Source: an uncultured Phycisphaerales bacterium
GTDB taxonomy: Bacteria; Planctomycetota; Phycisphaerae; Phycisphaerales; UBA1924
Length of the DNA: 64,000 bases
NCBI GenBank assembly: GCA_937995595.1
Contig: CALKJW010000025.1
Span: forward strand, 24,264 to 88,263
Reading direction: 5' to 3'
Under the pieces are notes generated by a model. That model was not told the DNA's origin. It ran no database searches and was given only the letters and a program-made list of their open reading frames with translations. This document shows, in pieces, positions 47,014-56,696 of this stretch (its first letter is position 1; each line of letters begins with the position of its first letter). A program made the translations under genes and the position numbers.

Positions 47014-48195
47014 TCAGTTCCTGACCCGGGCGTACAGCCCTTCCAGCGCTCCGGCGACCGCCGCGGCGGAGAGGTGCTCGCGCACCCACGCCATGCCGCG
47101 TTCGACGATCTCCTGCCGCGGCTGGGCGCGCAGGGCCTCGGTGTACGCCGCGGCGAGGGCTTCGGGGGTCTGCCCGCAGGCGAACCCGCCGCCGACACGG
47201 GCCAGTTCGGGCGCCAGCGCCAGATTGTCGGTCAGCACGGGCACCGCGCCGACGCAGAGCGCCTCGACGGCGACGAACCCGAAGTTCTCGTGCCTGGAGT
47301 TGAGCGTGAGCACGTCGCCCGCGGCGAGCGCGGGCCACTTCTCCGAACCGGCCACGAACCCCGCGAAACGGACGCGACCGGCGATCCCGAGCCGCTCGGC
47401 CAGCGCGCGCAACCGCGCCGTGTAGTCCGCGTCGCCCTCGCCGAGCAGCAGCAGGTGGAGACCGGGCAGCGTGCGCGAGGCGAGCGCGAAGGCCTCGAAC
47501 GCCAGTTCGAGCCGCTTGACGTGGTGCAGGCGGCCCATGAACACGACCGTCGGCGCATCGGCGGGTATGCCGAAGCGCGCCCGCGCCTCGGCGCGCATCC
47601 GCTCGCGCGGCGGGAGCCCCGCCGGCAGGTGCAGCGGCAGGGGGACGACGTGCTGGCGCGCTCCCGGGTAGTCCGCCGGCGGGATCGACCGCTCGCGCTC
47701 GTCGGCCGAGCAGTACACGATCGCCGCGGCGTGCGCGAGCGCGGCGCGCATGCCCAGCGCCATGAACACCTGCTTCTTGAGTTTCTTCTGCTGCAGCGCG
47801 GCGCGCACGAGCATGCCGTGCGGCTGCCAGACGTAGGGGACCCGCGCCGCCCGTGCGGCGCGTGCCGCGCCGAGCAGATCGGGCGACCAGAGACCGTGGA
47901 TGTGCAGGACGTCCGCGGCATGGCCCCGCAGCAGCGCGCAGGCCGCGTTGCCCAGCGGGCCCGGCCAGAGGAACCGGCCCTGCCCGTTCACGAGCGTCCA
48001 CGCGGACTCGCCTCGGGCCCGCCGGTCGGCGTCGATGGTCGCCCACGCCGGGTCGCCCTCGGGCGGCGGCGTCGAGACGGCGAGTGCGTGCACGCCCGAG
48101 TGCTCGCGCAGCGCGTCGAGCAGGCCGAGAAAGGCGGTCGCGGTCCCGCCGGCCTGCGCGTTGACGGACTGGATGAGGTGCAGGACTCGCGCCAT
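47014..48195 (-). CDS. Glycosyltransferase family 4
   Basis: LHIHGLWSP; VVFMGRLHHVKRLELAFEAF; SRHENFGFVAVEALCVGAVPVL. Confidence 0.85.
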   Translation of the reverse strand: MARVLHLIQSVNAQAGGTATAFLGLLDALREHSGVHALAVSTPPPEGDPAWATIDADRRARGESAWTLVNGQGRFLWPGPLGNAACALLRGHAADVLHIHGLWSPDLLGAARAARAARVPYVWQPHGMLVRAALQQKKLKKQVFMALGMRAALAHAAAIVYCSADERERSIPPADYPGARQHVVPLPLHLPAGLPPRERMRAEARARFGIPADAPTVVFMGRLHHVKRLELAFEAFALASRTLPGLHLLLLGEGDADYTARLRALAERLGIAGRVRFAGFVAGSEKWPALAAGDVLTLNSRHENFGFVAVEALCVGAVPVLTDNLALAPELARVGGGFACGQTPEALAAAYTEALRAQPRQEIVERGMAWVREHLSAAAVAGALEGLYARVRN

Positions 48196-48206
48196 GGATG
48201 AGAACG

Positions 48207-48815
48207 TCAGTCCACGAACTCGCGCGGGCGGATCGGCCGCGCCGGCGAGCCGACGGCGACCACGCCGGGCGGAAGGTCCGAGAAAACGCTGGAGCGCGCG
48301 CCGACGAGCGTGCCGTCGCCGATGGTCACGCCGGGGCCGACGAACACGTCGGTCGCGATCCAGACGTAGTCGCCGATGGTGATGGGGGGCCGGAGCAGGA
48401 GCATGCGGCGGGTGTTGGTCTCGTGCGTGCCGGCGCAGAGGTGGGCGTACTGCGAGACCGAGGAGTTCCGCCCGATGGTGATCGGACCGAGGCAGTAGAC
48501 GATGGCGAAGTCACCGATCGAGGAGTTTGAGCCGATGGAGAGGTTCCACGGGATCTCGATGCGCGCCGAGGCGCGGACCCGGACGTTGGGCTCGAGCCTG
48601 GCCCCGAACAGGCGGAGCAGGAACGCCCGCCATCGGTAGGCGTTGTGAAGGGAGTAGCGGAAGAGCGTGGCCTGCACGAGGTACCAGAGTTGCCGCTTGA
48701 TCTGCTCGGCGCGCGTCCACGGGCTGACGTGGACCGGGTCGGGCCCGGCGCGCGACGCCGCCGGCGGGGTCGCCGCGCCGGGGGCAGGGGGGGTTGTTGC
48801 GGTTGAGTCGGCCAT
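48207..48815 (-). CDS. Hexapeptide-repeat (WcaF-like) acetyltransferase
   Basis: IGSNSSIGDFAIVYCLGPITIGRNSSVSQYAHLCAGTHE; VFVGPGVTIGDGTLVGARSSV. Confidence 0.8.
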   Translation of the reverse strand: MADSTATTPPAPGAATPPAASRAGPDPVHVSPWTRAEQIKRQLWYLVQATLFRYSLHNAYRWRAFLLRLFGARLEPNVRVRASARIEIPWNLSIGSNSSIGDFAIVYCLGPITIGRNSSVSQYAHLCAGTHETNTRRMLLLRPPITIGDYVWIATDVFVGPGVTIGDGTLVGARSSVFSDLPPGVVAVGSPARPIRPREFVD

Positions 48816-48995
48816 GGTCTGCCGCCGCGGCGGAGCGGGGGAGGGGTCGGGGCGGTTCCCTATCATCGGCCGTCCGGGCCGGTCGCCGTTGCGCGGCGGA
48901 GATTCCTACGAGCCGGGGCGGCGGCGTGTGCGTACCAGACCGGGTCGGGGCGTCGGGCGCGGGACGTCGGGCAGACGAACGGAGAGGGTTGACGC

Positions 48996-49634
48996 GTGAC
49001 GGACATCGCCGAGTACTACGACCGATCGTGGACGCAGCCGGAACTGTACAACGACCGGACGTCGCCGCTGCGCAAGGCGCTGTTGCGGAAGCACCTGCCC
49101 GCCGCGGGCGTCAAGCCCGGCGCGCGGGTGCTCGACCTCGGGTGCGGGTGCGGGGAGTTCGCGGCGTTCTTCAAGGCCGAGGGGTACGAGGCGGAGGGGA
49201 TCGACATCAGCGGGAACGTGGTCGAGTGGGCCCGCACGCACAACCCGGGGCCGGTGTACCACGTGGGCGAGGTGAGCGCGATGCTGCCGGCGCGGCAGGG
49301 GGCGTTTGACGCGGTGTTCTCCAGCGAGGTGATCGAGCACCTGTTCGACGTGGAGGGCTACCTGCGGTCGATCAACCGCCTGCTCAAGCCGCGGGGCGTG
49401 CTGGTGCTGACGACGCCCTACCACGGCGTGGTGAAGAACATCGTGATCGCGCTATCGCGGTTCTCGCACCACTTCGACCCGCTCGGGCAGCACATCCGGT
49501 TCTTCGACCGGCCCGGCCTGGAGATGTGCCTGCGGAAGTTCGGCTTTGCGGCGGAGGTGTGGACGGGCTTCGGGCGCTTCTGGCCGGTGTGGCAGTCGCA
49601 CTTTGTCGTGAGCAGGAAGGTGCAGGATGTCTGA
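48996..49634 (+). CDS. Class I SAM-dependent methyltransferase
   Basis: ARVLDLGCGCGEFAAFF; DAVFSSEVIEHLFDVEGYLRSINRLLKPRGVLVLTTPY. Confidence 0.85.
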   Translation: MTDIAEYYDRSWTQPELYNDRTSPLRKALLRKHLPAAGVKPGARVLDLGCGCGEFAAFFKAEGYEAEGIDISGNVVEWARTHNPGPVYHVGEVSAMLPARQGAFDAVFSSEVIEHLFDVEGYLRSINRLLKPRGVLVLTTPYHGVVKNIVIALSRFSHHFDPLGQHIRFFDRPGLEMCLRKFGFAAEVWTGFGRFWPVWQSHFVVSRKVQDV

Positions 49635-50676
49635 GCGGCCGGGCGCGACGCTGGAGCCGCGCGCGCCCGACGCGCCGGCGGAGAACAGGGCGGGCGGCCC
49701 GCGCCGCTCGGCCCGGGTGTGGCAGGGCACCGCCGGGCAGGGCCCGCTGAGCACCGAGGGCTGGCCGCACGCGCCGGTGAGCGTCGTCATCCTGACATAC
49801 AACGAAGAATCGAACATCCGCGACTGCATCCTGTCGTGCGGGTGGTGCGACGACGTGCACGTGCTGGACTCGGGCTCGACCGACCGGACGCGCCAGATCG
49901 CCGAGTCGCTGGGCGCCAAGGTGACGGTGCACCCGTTCAGGAGTTTCGGCGACCAGCGGAACTGGGCCATCGACCACGTGCCGTGCAAGTACCCGTGGCA
50001 CTTCCACCTCGACGCCGACGAGCGCTTCACCTGCGAACTGGTGGAGGAGATGCTGGCCGAACTCGGTCCCGACGGGAGCCGCAGCACCAAGGCCGCGTAC
50101 CTGTGCCCGAGCAAGATGATGCTGTTCGGGCGCTGGCTGAAGTACTCGGGCGGCTACCCGTCGTACCAGGTGCGGCTGTTCCGCTACGGGCAGTGCCGGT
50201 TCGTGGACTTCGGGCACGGCCAGCGCGAGGACTGCCACGGCGAGATCGGCACGCTGGCCCAGCCGTACACGCACTTCAACTTCAGCAAGGGCCTGCTGGA
50301 GTGGTTCTACAAGCACAACGACTACTCGTCGCGCGAGGGCCGCGAGGCGATGATGATCCGCGCGCAGGGCAAGCCGCGGGCGCGGCAACTGTTCAGCGGC
50401 GACTCGACCGCGCGCCGGCGCGCCTGGAAGAACTTCAGTTACTTCATGAAGGGCCGCGCCGCGTGGCGGTTCCTCTACAACTACATCCTCCGCGGCGGCA
50501 TCCTCGACGGCGCGGCCGGGTTCCACTACTGCGCGATGATCAGCGTGTACGAGTACTGGACCGAACTCAAGATCAAGGAGACCGCCGCGCCCTGGACCGA
50601 GGCCAACAACCGGCTGGTCGAGCGGCTGCTGGCCGAGAAGCCGACGGGCGCGGGGCGCCGGGGGGGCGCGCCGTGA
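49627..50676 (+). CDS. Glycosyltransferase family 2
   Basis: VSVVILTYNEESNIRDCI; VLDSGSTDRT; HLDADER. Confidence 0.88.
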   Translation: MSERPGATLEPRAPDAPAENRAGGPRRSARVWQGTAGQGPLSTEGWPHAPVSVVILTYNEESNIRDCILSCGWCDDVHVLDSGSTDRTRQIAESLGAKVTVHPFRSFGDQRNWAIDHVPCKYPWHFHLDADERFTCELVEEMLAELGPDGSRSTKAAYLCPSKMMLFGRWLKYSGGYPSYQVRLFRYGQCRFVDFGHGQREDCHGEIGTLAQPYTHFNFSKGLLEWFYKHNDYSSREGREAMMIRAQGKPRARQLFSGDSTARRRAWKNFSYFMKGRAAWRFLYNYILRGGILDGAAGFHYCAMISVYEYWTELKIKETAAPWTEANNRLVERLLAEKPTGAGRRGGAP

Positions 50677-51539
50677 GCGACGGACGCATCGAGATCCTCA
50701 TCCCCACGCTCAACGAGGCCGCGGTCATCCGCGACACGGTCGAGAACGCCAGCAAGGTCGGGCCGGTCTTCGTGCTCGACTCGCTGAGCACCGACGGCAC
50801 GCAGGAGATCGCGCGCGCGGCGGGGGCGACGGTCGTCGAGCACGCCTTCGAGGGCTACGCCCGCCAGAAGAACTGGGGCCTGGACAACCTGCCCTTCAGG
50901 GGCGAGTGGGTCTTCATCCTCGACGCCGACGAGCGCATCACGCCCGTGCTGCGCGAGGAACTCGAGCGGGTCATCGACGACCCCCGCGCCGCCGACGGCT
51001 ACTTTGTCAACCGCGTCGTCATCTTCATGGGCCGGGCCATCCGGCACGGCGGGCTGTACCCCTCGTGGAACCTGCGGTTCTTCCGGCGCGGCAAGTGCCG
51101 GTACGAGGACCGCTCGGTGCACGAGCACATGGTCTGCGACGGGCCGACCGAGTACCTCCGCAACGAGATGCTGCACATCCGCTCCGAGAGCATCCACGAG
51201 TGGATCCGCAAGCACATCCGCTACGCCGACCTGGAGAGCGACGAGTGGGTCAAACTCCGTTTCGGGCAGGAGGCCGGCGCCTCCGCCGAGCGGCTGTTCC
51301 GCAAGACGCTCAAGTACCGGCAGTACCTGCGGCGCGAGATCTGGCCGCGCACGCCGCTCAAGCCCATCCTGCGGTTCATGTACATGTACCTGCTGCGGCT
51401 TGGGTTCCTCGACCGGCGCGCGGGCCTGCACATGGCGACCATGATGATGGCCTACGAGTACATGATCGAACTGCTCTACCGCGACAAGCTGGCGCGGATC
51501 GAGGCGGGCCTGATGCCGCCGCCGGGCGAGGAGCGGTAG
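50673..51539 (+). CDS. Glycosyltransferase family 2 (tandem paralogue)
   Basis: IEILIPTLNEAAVIRDTV; VLDSLSTDGT; ILDADER; GTG start in GTGA overlap. Confidence 0.87.
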   Translation: MSDGRIEILIPTLNEAAVIRDTVENASKVGPVFVLDSLSTDGTQEIARAAGATVVEHAFEGYARQKNWGLDNLPFRGEWVFILDADERITPVLREELERVIDDPRAADGYFVNRVVIFMGRAIRHGGLYPSWNLRFFRRGKCRYEDRSVHEHMVCDGPTEYLRNEMLHIRSESIHEWIRKHIRYADLESDEWVKLRFGQEAGASAERLFRKTLKYRQYLRREIWPRTPLKPILRFMYMYLLRLGFLDRRAGLHMATMMMAYEYMIELLYRDKLARIEAGLMPPPGEER

Positions 51540-51607
51540 CGCCGGGCCCGGACGGCCCCGGGTCCCGCGTCCGGGGCGCGCCGCGCGGGCCGACCTACCC
51601 TCCGGCC

Positions 51608-52933
51608 ATGGCATCCGTCGTCTTCTACTTTCAGGTGCACCAGCCGTTCCGGCTCAAGCGGTACACGGTCTTCGATTCCTCGCACTTCTACTTCGACACG
51701 CAGAAGAACGGCGACATCTGCCGGCGCGTGGCGGACAAGTGCTACCGCCCGGCGACGCAGCTGATCCTGGACCTGGTGAAGCGGCACAAGGGCCGCTTCA
51801 AGGTCGCCTACGCCATGACGGGCGTGGTGCTGGACCAGATGCAGGAGTTCTGCCCCGACGTCATCGACATCTACAGGCGACTGGCCGAGACCGGCTGCTG
51901 CGAGTTCATCGGCGAGACGTACTACCACTCGCTGAGTTTCCTCTACTCGCGGCAGGAGTTCACCGAGCAGGTGAACATGCACACGCGGAAGATCCAGGAC
52001 CTCTTCGGCCAGACGCCGCGGGTCTTCCGCAACACCGAGTTGATCTACAACAACGACCTGGCGTACTTCATCCACTCGATGACCGACGAGGGCCTGCCCG
52101 GCGCGGACCCGAAGCACCCGAAGAAGCGCTTCCTGGGCGCGATCTGCGAGGGCACCGACCCGATCCTGGGCTACCGATCGCCCAACTACGTCTACCGCCC
52201 GCCGCACACCGGGCAGGGCCCGCACGGCAGGCCCTTCGGCCTGCTCCTGAAGAACTACCGGCTCAGCGACGACATCGCGTTCCGCTTCTCCAACCGCGGC
52301 TGGGCCGAGTGGCCGCTGACGGCCGAGAAGTTCGCGTCGTGGGTGAACAACATCAACGGCGACGGGTACCTGTGCAACCTGTTCATGGACTACGAGACCT
52401 TCGGCGAGCACCAGTGGGCCGACACGGGGATCTTCCAGTTCCTCGACGCGCTGCCGGAGAAGATCTTCGACGTGAACCCGGGGCACAACCACTTCAACAC
52501 GCCGACCGAGGCGCTCACGCAGTTCGAGCCGGTGGGCGTGTACGACGTGCCGCACATGATCAGTTGGGCCGACACCGAGCGCGACCTGACGGCGTGGCTG
52601 GGCAACTCGATGCAGAGCAACGCGCTGCAGGAGACGTACCGGCTGGAGCGGCCGATCAAGGAGCGGCTGCACGCCGCGCAGGCCGCGCACGCCAGGGGAC
52701 CGACCGCCGAGACCGAGCACGAACTGAAGGAAGCGGGCTACCTGCTCGAGGACTGGCGCAAACTGACCACCAGCGACCACTTCTACTACATGTGCACCAA
52801 GTACTGGGCCGACGGCGACGTACATAAGTATTTCTCGCCGTACGACTCGCCATATGATAGTTACATCAACTTCATGAACGTGCTCGACAACGTGCGGACG
52901 CGCGCGACGGGCCAGAAGGTCGGCGCGGGGTGA
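51608..52933 (+). CDS. Glycoside hydrolase family 57 (alpha-amylase-like)
   Basis: VVFYFQVHQPFRLKRY; CCEFIGETYYHSLSFLY; LFMDYETFGEHQW. Confidence 0.87.
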   Translation: MASVVFYFQVHQPFRLKRYTVFDSSHFYFDTQKNGDICRRVADKCYRPATQLILDLVKRHKGRFKVAYAMTGVVLDQMQEFCPDVIDIYRRLAETGCCEFIGETYYHSLSFLYSRQEFTEQVNMHTRKIQDLFGQTPRVFRNTELIYNNDLAYFIHSMTDEGLPGADPKHPKKRFLGAICEGTDPILGYRSPNYVYRPPHTGQGPHGRPFGLLLKNYRLSDDIAFRFSNRGWAEWPLTAEKFASWVNNINGDGYLCNLFMDYETFGEHQWADTGIFQFLDALPEKIFDVNPGHNHFNTPTEALTQFEPVGVYDVPHMISWADTERDLTAWLGNSMQSNALQETYRLERPIKERLHAAQAAHARGPTAETEHELKEAGYLLEDWRKLTTSDHFYYMCTKYWADGDVHKYFSPYDSPYDSYINFMNVLDNVRTRATGQKVGAG

Positions 52934-53511
52934 GCGCCCGCGCGACCCGATGCCCGTGGGCCGTCACCGATCTCGGCGTCGTCTACCACGACCGCGAGTG
53001 GGGCGTGCCCGTGCACGACGACCGCACGCTGCTGGAGTTCGTCATCCTCGAGGGCGCGCAGGCCGGCCTGTCGTGGGAGACCATCCTCGCGAAGCGCGAC
53101 CGCTACCGCGAGGTCTTCGCGGGCTTCGACGCCGCGAAACTCGCGCGCTTCACGCCCGCGCGCATCGACCGACTGCTGCTCGACCCCGGCATTGTCCGTC
53201 ATCGCGGCAAGGTCGCCGCGGCGGTCGCCAACGCCCGCGCGTTCCTCGACGTGCAGGACGAGTTCGGCTCGTTCGACGCCTACGTCTGGCGCTTCGTCGG
53301 CGGCGCACCGATCCAGAACTCATGGAGAGCCATGAAGCAGGTCCCCGCGCAAACCGCCGAGTCGGTCGCGCTCTCCAAGGACCTGCGCAAGCGCGGCTTC
53401 AACTTCGTCGGCCCCACCATCTGCTACGCCTTCATGCAGGCCGTGGGCATGGCGAACGACCACCTTGTCACCTGCCCTCGCCACGCGGCGTGCGCACGGA
53501 TGGGCCGGTGA
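52930..53511 (+). CDS. tag: DNA-3-methyladenine glycosylase I
   Basis: RCPWAV...YHDREWGVPVHDDRTLLEFVILEGAQAGLSWETILAKRDRYREVFAGFD; FNFVGPTICYAFMQAVGMANDHLVTC. Confidence 0.92.
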   Translation: MSARATRCPWAVTDLGVVYHDREWGVPVHDDRTLLEFVILEGAQAGLSWETILAKRDRYREVFAGFDAAKLARFTPARIDRLLLDPGIVRHRGKVAAAVANARAFLDVQDEFGSFDAYVWRFVGGAPIQNSWRAMKQVPAQTAESVALSKDLRKRGFNFVGPTICYAFMQAVGMANDHLVTCPRHAACARMGR

Positions 53512-53542
53512 GTCGCCGGCCCCGTCCCTACCATTGGCCCCG

Positions 53543-55396
53543 ATGCACCGCCGTGCGCCGCTGACCATCTGGCTCTACGTCGCCTTCGAGATGTGGCGGC
53601 TGGTGCTGCTCACCGCCGCGGTGCTGCTGTGCGTCACCGCCTTCGGCGTGACCATCAAGTACCTGGCCGACGGCAAACTCAGCCCGGCCGACTGCCTGAA
53701 GGTCATGTTCCTGTTCATGCCGCCGATGCTGCACTACGTGCTGCCGTTCGCGGCGTGTTTCGGCGCGACGCTCGCCTACCACCGGCTCGCGGCGGACAAC
53801 GAAGCGCTGGCCTGCCACGCGGGCGGGATCGGCCACCGCTCGCTGCTGCTGCCCGCCGCGGCGTCGGGGCTGGTGATGGCCGTCGCGCTGGTGGGGCTGT
53901 CGAACCACGTGATCCCGCGGTTCCTGCACAAGGCCGCGGCGGTGGTGACCGAGGACGTGACGCGGCTGATCGTCGCGTCGATCGAGCGCGGCGAGGCGGT
54001 GCGCTTCGGCGACAAGTGGCTGTACGCCGACGCGGTCAGCGAACTGGGCCCCGACCCGCGCGTGGGCGCGTACCAGCGCCTGTGGCTCGGCGGCGTGATG
54101 GTGGTGTCGCTGGACCGCAACGGCGACGTGCGCGAGCAGGGCTCGGCGCGCGTGGCCTACGTCTGGCTGCAACGCACGACCGGGCGCGACGCCGCGGCGT
54201 CGGGCGCGGCGGGTCTGGGCGACAATCTGTCGTCGGACAACGCGCCGGTGACGCGGATCCTCTTTCAACCCGAGGACTACATCGGCGTGGGGCGCGGGCT
54301 GCGCGGCTCGGGCGGGGAGATGGTGCAGTCGTTCTACGTGAGCAACGCGCTGATCGACGACCCCAAGTTCATGACCTGGCCGGAACTGCGGCGGCTGCGG
54401 ACTGAGCCGGAGATCATCGGGGGTGTGGACCGCCGGCGGCGCGAACTGGCGCTGGCGCTGGCCCAGCGCGAGACGTTCGAGGCGCTCCGCCGCGCGCTTC
54501 GCGCCGAGGGCCGCGCGACGCTGGCCGACGGGCTGGGCCAGCGGTTCATCGTCCACGCGTCGGACGTCAGGCCGCCGAACCGGCGCGAGCGCCGGCAGAA
54601 CGAGGGCGCGGCGCGGAGCGACTGGCTGTACGTCGTGCCCGTGCCTGGCGAGGGCCGCGTGGTGATGGACGCGCTCGGGCCCGACGGGCGCGTGCAGCGT
54701 CGGCACGCCGCGAACACGGCGTGGCTACGGTTCCAGCGCCCGGGCTCGGCTGGCGGCGGCAGGGGCGGCGGTGGGGGTGGAGGTGGTGGGGGTGGTGGGG
54801 GTGGTGGGGGGGTGACGATGGCGTTGCAGTTCAACGAGGTTTCGGCCGAGACCATGCCCGCCGAGGGCGACCCGGCGCCGCCGGACCAGGCGGACCACGC
54901 CGACGGCGACGACGCGCCGCTGCCGGCGGGCACGGTGCTGGAGTGGCGCGCCTCGCAACTGACGCTGGTCAACGGGCCCGACGCGGCGTTTGTCGACGAA
55001 TCGGCCGCGAACCTGATCCGCGCCGCCGAGGCGCAGGTGCAGAACCGGCCCGAGGACGGCGCGGCGCTCGGCCCGCCGCTGGAGGACCTCAAGCGCCGCA
55101 TCGCCGCGCTGCAGCGCGAGGTGACGAGCAAGATCCACGAGCGACTGGCGATGGCGGTGTCGTGCCTGGTGATGGTGCTGCTGGGCGCGGTGATGGCGCT
55201 GCGGCTGCGCGACAGCCTGCCGCTGACGATCTACCTGTGGGCGTTCTTCCCCGCGCTGGCGGCGGTGGTGACGGTGAGCGCGGGCCAGCAGTTGACGCAC
55301 CAGCAGGGCGCGGTCGGCCTGCTGCTGCTGTGGGGCGGCGTCGCCGCGCTGGGCGCGTACACGCTGGTCGAACTTCGGCGGCTGGCGCGGCACTGA
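53543..55396 (+). CDS. LptF/LptG family permease with poly-Gly insertion
   Basis: N-terminal TMs with MPPMLHYVLPFAACFGATLAYHRLAADNEALACHAGGI; C-terminal HERLAMAVSCLVMVLLGAVMALR; poly-Gly at about 54760-54810. Confidence 0.75.
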   Translation: MHRRAPLTIWLYVAFEMWRLVLLTAAVLLCVTAFGVTIKYLADGKLSPADCLKVMFLFMPPMLHYVLPFAACFGATLAYHRLAADNEALACHAGGIGHRSLLLPAAASGLVMAVALVGLSNHVIPRFLHKAAAVVTEDVTRLIVASIERGEAVRFGDKWLYADAVSELGPDPRVGAYQRLWLGGVMVVSLDRNGDVREQGSARVAYVWLQRTTGRDAAASGAAGLGDNLSSDNAPVTRILFQPEDYIGVGRGLRGSGGEMVQSFYVSNALIDDPKFMTWPELRRLRTEPEIIGGVDRRRRELALALAQRETFEALRRALRAEGRATLADGLGQRFIVHASDVRPPNRRERRQNEGAARSDWLYVVPVPGEGRVVMDALGPDGRVQRRHAANTAWLRFQRPGSAGGGRGGGGGGGGGGGGGGGGVTMALQFNEVSAETMPAEGDPAPPDQADHADGDDAPLPAGTVLEWRASQLTLVNGPDAAFVDESAANLIRAAEAQVQNRPEDGAALGPPLEDLKRRIAALQREVTSKIHERLAMAVSCLVMVLLGAVMALRLRDSLPLTIYLWAFFPALAAVVTVSAGQQLTHQQGAVGLLLLWGGVAALGAYTLVELRRLARH

Positions 55397-55403
55397 GTCG
55401 GGG

Positions 55404-56597
55404 CTACCGCGCCTTGATGAACGTGAGGGCGATGATCACCAGCGTCGAGGTGATGATCCAGAAACGCGTGACGACCTGCTGCTCGGGCCAGCCGAGCAGG
55501 TGGAAGTGGTGATGGATCGGCGCGACGCGGAAGAGCCGGCGCCCGGTCCCGGTCCGTGCGCGGGTGTACTTGAACCAGCCGACCTGCAGGACCACCGACC
55601 CGATCTCGAGCAGGAAGATGCCGCTCATCACCAGCAGCAGGAACTCCTGCCGGACGACCACCGCCAGATAGGCCAGCACCGCGCCCAGCGACAGCGACCC
55701 GGTGTCGCCCATGAACACGCTGGCGGGCGAGCAGTTCCACCACAGGAAGCCGAGGCTCGCGCCCGCCGTCGCCGCGGCGAGGATGACCAGTTCGGCCGAC
55801 TCGGTGACGTGCGGGACCAGGAGCGTCCGCGCGATCGTGTCGCCCGCGATGGCCGTGAGCACGACCAGCCCGAGCGCGACGATGGCGGTGTTGCCCGCCG
55901 CGAGGCCGTCCATGCCGTCGGTGATGTTCACCGCGTTGGACATGCCCGCGATCATCAGCGCGCCGATCACGACGAACACGCTCAGCGGGAGGTAGAACAG
56001 CCCGCCGGAGGGGTGGAACACGCCCGCGGCGTCGCGGACGTAACTCTTCTGGAACGGCAGGTTCAGCACGTGCCCCATGTCCTGAGGCGCGGGCGTGTCG
56101 CCGTTGCGGAAGACGAAGTAGGCGAACATCGCGCCAAGGCCGAGTTGGAACAGCAGTTTCTCCCACGCGTGCAGTCCCTGTCGCGACGCCCCGGGGCGCG
56201 ACGCCGCGGTGAGTTTCAGCCAGTCGTCGATCCCGCCCAGCGCGGCGAAGCACACGAGCGCGGCCAGACCGAGCACGACGTAGAAGTTGCGGACGTCCGC
56301 CAGCAGCACGACCGAGACGATGATCCCGCCGACGATGAGCACGCCGCCCATGGTCGGGATGTTGGCCTTGGAGTTGGCCCGGTGACGCAGGGCCTCGGCG
56401 TCGGTCAGGCCGGTGTCGCCGATCTTCTTGCGGCGCAGCCACTCGATGACCGGCCGCCCGAAGACCAGCACGAAGGCGAAACTCAGCCCCGCCGCGGCCA
56501 GCGCGCGGAACGCCAACTGGTCGAGGATCATGAACAGCGGGTCGATCCGCAGGTCGACGAGCCGGTCCTGGAGCGCCTTGTAGAGCAGATACAGCAT
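55404..56597 (-). CDS. mraY: Phospho-N-acetylmuramoyl-pentapeptide transferase
   Basis: NSKANIPTMGGVLI; NAVNITDGMDGLA; FMGDTGSLSLG; APIHHHFHLLGW. Confidence 0.93.
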   Translation of the reverse strand: MLYLLYKALQDRLVDLRIDPLFMILDQLAFRALAAAGLSFAFVLVFGRPVIEWLRRKKIGDTGLTDAEALRHRANSKANIPTMGGVLIVGGIIVSVVLLADVRNFYVVLGLAALVCFAALGGIDDWLKLTAASRPGASRQGLHAWEKLLFQLGLGAMFAYFVFRNGDTPAPQDMGHVLNLPFQKSYVRDAAGVFHPSGGLFYLPLSVFVVIGALMIAGMSNAVNITDGMDGLAAGNTAIVALGLVVLTAIAGDTIARTLLVPHVTESAELVILAAATAGASLGFLWWNCSPASVFMGDTGSLSLGAVLAYLAVVVRQEFLLLVMSGIFLLEIGSVVLQVGWFKYTRARTGTGRRLFRVAPIHHHFHLLGWPEQQVVTRFWIITSTLVIIALTFIKAR

Positions 56598-56696
56598 CGA
56601 CGGGCGGGAGTCGGGCGGACGAGCGGGAGGGAAGAGGGCGGCGCGTGGACAGCGCGGCCCGCGTGCGGGCGGCCGGGGGTGCGCCTGTTCAATCGG

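Noticed and set aside
44254-48201. 1315-aa plus-strand and 1259-aa minus-strand alternative-frame ORFs
   Set aside because: Overlap bamA, the GT4 gene and the aldo/keto reductase; low-complexity Arg/Ala-rich composition typical of shadow ORFs.
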